Part shown: piece after piece, positions 59,441 to 64,000 of the stretch
Layout of the letters: the number at the start of each line of letters is the position of its first letter
Numbering within the stretch: the first letter of the stretch is position 1
Origin: Mangrovibacter yixingensis
GTDB lineage: Bacteria > Pseudomonadota > Gammaproteobacteria > Enterobacterales > Enterobacteriaceae
Assembly: GCF_020523985.1 (NCBI RefSeq)
Contig: NZ_JAIVKM010000001.1
Span: 806,001 to 870,000 of the forward strand
Length of the DNA: 64,000 nucleotides
Direction of reading: 5' to 3'
Made by a program: the position numbers and the translations under genes
The notes under the pieces: model-generated
The model's input: the letters and a program-made list of their open reading frames with translations, nothing else
What the model was told of the DNA's origin: nothing
Database searches by the model: none

Positions 59441-59508
59441 ATGGTTAATGCAGGCTATCCCGGTAAAGGGATTACTTGTTATTACATAATGAAATGTAAG
59501 GATTTTTT

Positions 59509-60147
59509 ATGGGAAAGGTCTCCACTCCGCGCATTAAGGCTTCAATAGCAAAACTTTCTTCCCTTGGGCACATTTCTTCACGGACATTGTTTGGCGGGTA
59601 CAGCATTATGTCTGACAGTGTTGCATTTGCCATGGTAAGTAAAGAGCAACTCTATTTAAGAGCCTGTGAGGAAAATGCGCGTTACTTTACATCGCGTAAC
59701 TTGCCTCTTCTGGTCACACATAAGCGTGGGCGACCCTTGTCATTAAACTATTTTTGTGTCGATGAAGCGTTGTGGAACGATGATGCACAGCTTATTACAC
59801 TGGCGAGTAATGCGCTTGATGCAGCTAAAAAAGAAAAGCAGGAGAAGCAGGCTGTCAGGCGCATAAAAGATTTGCCTAATGTGACTTTTGGGCTGGAAAT
59901 GATGCTCTGGGAGGCCGGTATCCGGGATATTGAAACGCTAAAAAACAAAGGGGCTAAGGCATGCTGGATGATCCTGCGTCAGCGTTGTAATACCCTGGGG
60001 GCAAAAGTGCTTATGTCATTAGAAGGCGCGATTACGGGCTCCCATAGTGAAGCGCTCCCACGCCAAAGGCAGTGGGAGCTAAACGAATGGGCCAAACAAC
60101 AACTAGAGCAAGAGGCAAAAAATAAGGCGCGGGGCAAATCTAACTGA
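59509..60147 (+). CDS. tfoX: Competence regulator TfoX/Sxy
   Basis: A cofactor of CRP at CRP-S promoters that switches on DNA-uptake genes. It has 212 residues against 209 in E. coli, with modest conservation. An N-terminal TfoX_N domain (SRTLFGGYSIMSDSVAFAMV, LYLRA) is followed by a TfoX_C helix-hairpin-helix-like domain (IKDLPNVTFGLEMMLWEAGI, KACWMILRQ). The ATG at 59509 has TAAGGA before it. The 3' end overlaps that of yccS by 8 bp on the other strand. The ycaI/comEC channel gene at 14.3 kb is a likely downstream target. Confidence 0.94.
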   Translation: MGKVSTPRIKASIAKLSSLGHISSRTLFGGYSIMSDSVAFAMVSKEQLYLRACEENARYFTSRNLPLLVTHKRGRPLSLNYFCVDEALWNDDAQLITLASNALDAAKKEKQEKQAVRRIKDLPNVTFGLEMMLWEAGIRDIETLKNKGAKACWMILRQRCNTLGAKVLMSLEGAITGSHSEALPRQRQWELNEWAKQQLEQEAKNKARGKSN

Positions 60148-62266
60148 TCTGAGTACGTAGTTTTGAAAGCTCGGGCAATATTGAAACCAACAAGCCAATT
60201 TGTTGGAGAACTAAAGGTTCTTTGCCATCAGCTTTCTGGTCCTGATGCCCGATGCGTTGCACCAGCCCTGTAAGGGCTCGTTGAACTTTTTCTTCATCGT
60301 CAGGTTCGTGATGCAACGCATCATCCACATAACAGACGGCATCATCGAGAATAGCCAGGATGGTGTCGTTACTGAGCTTTTCCCGGTGAGCCCCAAGTGC
60401 AGAGATATAGCTATTAAATGTATGGTTCAGGCACAGCAAGCGGAAAGCTGCTTCACGAACTTGTGGTGTCATATGCGGCTCAGAAGACATGTTTGATACA
60501 ACAGACGCCAGTTCGGCATCACGGTTGTAGGCATCCCGGCGCGCAATACGGTAAGCCAGGCGGTTATCCCTCCCCTGGTGATATTGCTCAAGTATCGCAT
60601 CAAGATAACGGCAGTTAGCACTAATAGCGCGCTCAGCTACCTGTGGTAACCGCCTGAAACGCCAGTCTGGCCATATGAATGACACTGCAGCCCATGCAAT
60701 AGCGCAACCCAGTAGTGTGTCAATAACCCTCGGTAGTGCAACTTCAAAGCCTTCACCCAGCAAATTAAAACACAGCAATACCAATAGCGTGATAAACATG
60801 GTGGCGTGAGCGTACTGAACATTACGGAATGCGAAAAATAATACGCCAGTGATGACTATTAAAATCAATTGGCCTTCCACCGAAGGAACTAGCCACAACA
60901 CAGGGATACCGATAGCGACACCAACCAGTGTGCCGATGACGCGTAAAGCCAGGCGGTGCCGGGTGGCGTTATAGTTGGGCTGGCATACAAACAAGCTGGT
61001 TAACAGAATCCAGTAACCATGGTTCATCCCGGTAAATTGTATAAAAGCGTAGCCAATACACAATACAACGGACATCCGAATTGCATGGCGGAAGAGTGCT
61101 GATTCTGGTGTGAAGTTACGGCTTAATCGTGACCAGATATCACTGAACCCAGTTATCCCGTCGTCAGCCAGGCGGTTATCTGTATCCAGTTTTATTCCAG
61201 CTTCTGATTGCTCAGATTCAATGGTCGCCAGTTGTGCATCGATAGCACGTAAATTGTTTATCAGGTATTCCAGCGCAGTTAACTCGGGCATTAATGGCTG
61301 GCTGGCCTTAATGCGTGCCATTGCTGTATCCAGGTGAGTGAACGCATTGTCAAAGCGGGTATCGTGCGTATAAGGAGTGCGAGACAAAATGCATTGTGCG
61401 AGTTGGTTGCAGGCCTGAGACTGCATAAACAATATGCGCTGGAAGCGGAACATAATGTCGCTGTGGCGAAACTTATCTCTCAGGCTCTGATACTGAATGT
61501 GTGAAGAGTTAGCCCTTTCATGAATATCCTGGGCAACAAAATAATAGTGTAGTGTGCGACGGGTATTTTTTTGCCCCCGGTCTCCCCGCAAACGGGTAAG
61601 CAACGATGCTTTTGTCTGGTTCAGGGTGTTGACCACATCACTGTTAGCCATTGCCAGCTGGTAGAGTGGGGCCTGTGCGTCACTCTCAATATCGGGGTCA
61701 AATAAACGCGATTTAATTTCTAAAAAATGCGCCAGTTGTTTGTAGCAACGAGACAGGTTGTCCTGTAGTGGGCGTACCGGGAAGATTAAATGACCAGACA
61801 GGGTCAACAAGTTGTACCATATTGCACCGGCGAGCAAAAACAGAGGCTGCTGGTACCAGTGTTCGTACAGCGAAACACCGAGCATGGTATAGATAGCAAT
61901 AAGCAGAGCACCAAAGGCGATGGTAGCATAACGCTGCCCAAGCCCACCGAGCAGAATAAAACCACAAGTCGAGCTCATCAGGCCCAGAGTGAATAACCAG
62001 GGCCAGGGGAATAACAGTTCAACAGATGCCGATGCGATAAAAAAGCACAGTAAGGTGATGAGTAGATTTTTGAGCCGGCCGGTCAGCCTGTCGTCCAGGT
62101 CGGTAAGTGCTGCGGCAACCACACCAAGTGTTAGCGGAATAGTGAGGCGGACTTCGCCGAGCCACCAAGGGAAAGCCGCTGCACCAAACAGAGCAACAAA
62201 AATTCGCAGGTTATAAAGCCAGCTACTTTTCCAGGTATAACGGTGCAGCCATTGGGATATTAACAT
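60140..62266 (-). CDS. yccS: YccS, FUSC-family inner-membrane protein
   Basis: A large membrane protein of the YccS/YhfK family related to fusaric-acid resistance transporters; its substrate is unknown. It has 708 residues against about 717 in E. coli. Two membrane blocks are visible, each with several helices (about 20-165 and 390-520), separated by a cytoplasmic helical domain, with the conserved LLTSLFVCQPNYNATRHR and a long soluble C-terminus. A GTG one codon upstream is also possible. It follows yccF by 17 bp and is probably cotranscribed with it. Confidence 0.93.
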   Translation of the reverse strand: MLISQWLHRYTWKSSWLYNLRIFVALFGAAAFPWWLGEVRLTIPLTLGVVAAALTDLDDRLTGRLKNLLITLLCFFIASASVELLFPWPWLFTLGLMSSTCGFILLGGLGQRYATIAFGALLIAIYTMLGVSLYEHWYQQPLFLLAGAIWYNLLTLSGHLIFPVRPLQDNLSRCYKQLAHFLEIKSRLFDPDIESDAQAPLYQLAMANSDVVNTLNQTKASLLTRLRGDRGQKNTRRTLHYYFVAQDIHERANSSHIQYQSLRDKFRHSDIMFRFQRILFMQSQACNQLAQCILSRTPYTHDTRFDNAFTHLDTAMARIKASQPLMPELTALEYLINNLRAIDAQLATIESEQSEAGIKLDTDNRLADDGITGFSDIWSRLSRNFTPESALFRHAIRMSVVLCIGYAFIQFTGMNHGYWILLTSLFVCQPNYNATRHRLALRVIGTLVGVAIGIPVLWLVPSVEGQLILIVITGVLFFAFRNVQYAHATMFITLLVLLCFNLLGEGFEVALPRVIDTLLGCAIAWAAVSFIWPDWRFRRLPQVAERAISANCRYLDAILEQYHQGRDNRLAYRIARRDAYNRDAELASVVSNMSSEPHMTPQVREAAFRLLCLNHTFNSYISALGAHREKLSNDTILAILDDAVCYVDDALHHEPDDEEKVQRALTGLVQRIGHQDQKADGKEPLVLQQIGLLVSILPELSKLRTQIS

Positions 62267-62283
62267 CACTGACAGCGCCCCGT

Positions 62284-62730
62284 TTACTGGAAGCGGCCGC
62301 GGGCATTGGCTTCCCGGGCTGCCTGGGCTACTTCAACGGAAACAACACGACGGCCTACGGGCCATAAGGCAATAGCTGCCAGTTTAAAATTGGCGATACC
62401 AACAGGAATACCAATAATACTCAGGCATTGTATTATCCCGGTGCTGATATGCAGCAGGCACAACCACCAACCGAACACTACAAACCAGAAGACATTAAGC
62501 AGCGTTCCACCCGCATTCATCAGCTCATTTTTGCGCTCCGGGTATAACACATCAACATGTACAGCTTCATTGCCAAATGGGAAAAGTGAAAGGCGTGTAA
62601 TTTCCCAGCATGAACGGGTCAATGGCAAAGTGAAGATCAATACAATGCTTACCAGTGTTGCCAGAAGCCAACTAAGAGTAGTCAGAAAACCACCCAGAAC
62701 GAAGTTAAGAATGTTTAATACTGTTCTCAT
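62284..62730 (-). CDS. yccF: YccF, small inner-membrane protein
   Basis: A 148-residue protein of the YccF family with two tandem copies of a hydrophobic unit; the second unit carries the conserved SIIGIPVGIANFKLAAIALWP. Several membrane helices are visible (about 5-35, 75-100, 100-125). Function is unknown. The length equals E. coli YccF. It is the first gene of yccF-yccS and divergent from helD across 122 bp. Confidence 0.94.
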   Translation of the reverse strand: MRTVLNILNFVLGGFLTTLSWLLATLVSIVLIFTLPLTRSCWEITRLSLFPFGNEAVHVDVLYPERKNELMNAGGTLLNVFWFVVFGWWLCLLHISTGIIQCLSIIGIPVGIANFKLAAIALWPVGRRVVSVEVAQAAREANARGRFQ

Positions 62731-62852
62731 AATATCTCATAGGTATGTGACATGGCGGAGAATAACCCTAATGATTGTATCGTGTTTTTACTCTGGAGCA
62801 CGATTTCTCTCGCAGGTACACTTACATAAAAACCGGATAATCAGGCCTGATA

Positions 62853-64000
62853 ATGGAACTTAAAGCAACTGCACTGGGAAAACACCTGGCCCAGCACCCT
62901 TATAATCGGGTCACATTACTCAATGCTGGCGTAAATGTAGCTGGCGATAAGCATGAATATCTTATCCCTTTTAACCAACTGATTGCCATTAACTGTAAGC
63001 GGGGCCTGGTGTGGGGCGAACTGGAGTTTGTCCTGCCCGATAATAAAGTTGTCCGCCTGCATGGAACGGAATGGAGCGAAACTCAACGTTTCTGGCATCA
63101 CCTCAATGAGCGCTGGCAACAGTGGGGCGAGGAAATGAGCCAGGTTGCCGCAGGGGCACTGAATAATCTGGTGGCCTGGTATCAGGAAGTTGCTCCCGAA
63201 GATAAATGGCTCAGCCTGGATAAGGTTGATGAAGTTTGTCAGCGTACACGGCAAGTGCTGCAGGCATTGCCTCTGCCTGACCAGCGGATCCCTGCCTTTG
63301 ATGTTTGCCGTGATTCCTGGCTAACCTGCAAAAGCTGGTTGGATGATGCACAGGCTAAACGCCTTACGCATAACCAGCATTACACCGATGTTATGCTGGA
63401 ACGCCATAAGGATTTCTTCGCTCAGGTGGAAAGTGCGCCGTTAAACGCTTCTCAAGCCCGTGCTGTGGTTAATGGTGAAAAAAATATGCTGGTACTGGCG
63501 GGAGCGGGAAGTGGGAAAACCTCTGTTCTGGTTGCCCGCGCAGGTTGGCTAATCGCACGTAATCTTGCAAATGCAGACCAAATTTTGCTGCTTGCGTTCG
63601 GCCGTAAGGCCGCACAAGAAATGGATCAGCGTATTCAGTCCCGGTTACATACCAGTGATATTACAGCACGTACTTTCCATTCCCTCGCGCGCTATATCAT
63701 TGAGCAGGGGGGCCGTAAAGCACCACAAATCAGTGAACTGGAAACTAACACTTCACTGAGGCACCAACTGCTGCTTGATACCTGGGTAGAACAATGCCAG
63801 GAGAAGAAAGCACAGGCAAAGGGATGGCGTCAGTGGCTTGAGGATGAGCTTGAATGGGCTCTGCCAGAAGGTGATTTTTGGCAGGATAATGACGTTAAAA
63901 AGCGTCTTGCTCCACGGCTGGAGACCTGGCTTGGGTTAATTCGCATGCATGGCGGAACCCAGGCCGATATGATTTCCAGTGCACCAGAGGACATTCGTGA
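62853..64000 (+). CDS. helD: DNA helicase IV, N-terminal part (cut by window edge)
   Basis: A superfamily 1 (UvrD/Rep-type) 3'-5' DNA helicase. I translated 382 codons by hand from the ATG at 62853; the frame is open to the end of the window, so roughly the last 300 residues of the usual 684 are missing. The N-terminal regulatory part (MELKATALGKHLAQHPYNRV, family-specific) precedes motif I, AGAGSGKTS (A216 to S224, K222), and motif Ia-like LLLAFGRKAAQEM and TARTFHSLA. It is divergent from yccF, as in E. coli. Confidence 0.96.
   Translation, partial: MELKATALGKHLAQHPYNRVTLLNAGVNVAGDKHEYLIPFNQLIAINCKRGLVWGELEFVLPDNKVVRLHGTEWSETQRFWHHLNERWQQWGEEMSQVAAGALNNLVAWYQEVAPEDKWLSLDKVDEVCQRTRQVLQALPLPDQRIPAFDVCRDSWLTCKSWLDDAQAKRLTHNQHYTDVMLERHKDFFAQVESAPLNASQARAVVNGEKNMLVLAGAGSGKTSVLVARAGWLIARNLANADQILLLAFGRKAAQEMDQRIQSRLHTSDITARTFHSLARYIIEQGGRKAPQISELETNTSLRHQLLLDTWVEQCQEKKAQAKGWRQWLEDELEWALPEGDFWQDNDVKKRLAPRLETWLGLIRMHGGTQADMISSAPEDIR

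Noticed and set aside
1-64000. Defence system, prophage, integrative element or secondary-metabolite cluster
   Set aside because: Every sizeable frame is accounted for by a syntenic core gene; there are no integrases, transposases, att-like flanks or tRNAs, and no composition break was noticed.

Overview
The window is a stretch of core chromosome from a member of the Enterobacterales. From the near-identity of many products to E. coli proteins I would place it in or near the Enterobacteriaceae. Gene content, order and orientation follow the E. coli K-12 block from ycaD to helD almost without a break: MukFEB and MatP, OmpF, OmpA, SulA, the pfl operon and ribosome modulation factor (rmf) are all in their usual places. 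It is not E. coli or Salmonella itself: ycaP (between ycaO and serC), ycaL (between aroA and cmk) and the ssu sulfonate operon (between pepN and pyrD) are absent, and the ompF-type porin is divergent. No mobile element, tRNA, rRNA, CRISPR array or prophage was seen.

Layout. (1) 1-8.3 kb: the start of an XRE-type regulator cut by the left edge, the transporter gene ycaD, the anaerobic pyruvate formate-lyase operon focA-pflB-pflA (minus strand) with an FNR box, and ycaO. (2) 8.6-14 kb: serC-aroA (serine/PLP and shikimate), cmk-rpsA-ihfB. (3) 14.3-21.6 kb: the comEC homologue ycaI, then msbA-lpxK-ycaQ-ycaR-kdsB, an envelope cluster that makes and flips lipid A-KDO2 and makes CMP-KDO. (4) 21.8-30.8 kb: ycbJ, elyC, and the overlapping cmoM-mukF-mukE-mukB operon (tRNA methylation and chromosome condensation). 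(5) 31-34.3 kb: peptidoglycan enzymes ldtD and mepK and glyoxalase gloC. (6) 34.4-40.2 kb, minus strand: aspC, ompF, asnS, pncB. (7) 40.4-50.3 kb: pepN, pyrD, zapC, ycbX (minus), rlmL, uup. (8) 50.3-54.2 kb: pqiABC (intermembrane lipid transport) and the 55-codon rmf. (9) 54.3-64 kb: fabA and lonH (minus), matP, ompA and sulA (minus), tfoX/sxy, yccS and yccF (minus), and the first 382 codons of helD running off the right edge.

Regulation is well preserved and can be read directly: an FNR box before focA, the OmpR-dependent ompF promoter, a FabR/FadR operator pair before fabA, a LexA box before sulA, a CRP-S site before tfoX, a leader hairpin before pyrD, and a series of intrinsic terminators, several shared by convergent genes.

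I found no undescribed multi-gene system. The less ordinary signals are in non-coding DNA and one porin: a cluster of TAAGGGAA half-sites between the XRE gene and ycaD; a duplicated hairpin between ycaD and pflA; an ompF-type porin whose constriction loop has lost two acidic residues; a second copy of the OmpR-region sequence about 76 bp upstream of the ompF promoter; four ATTGTRTGAA repeats at helical-turn spacing before zapC; and a terminator-like hairpin inside the tfoX leader.
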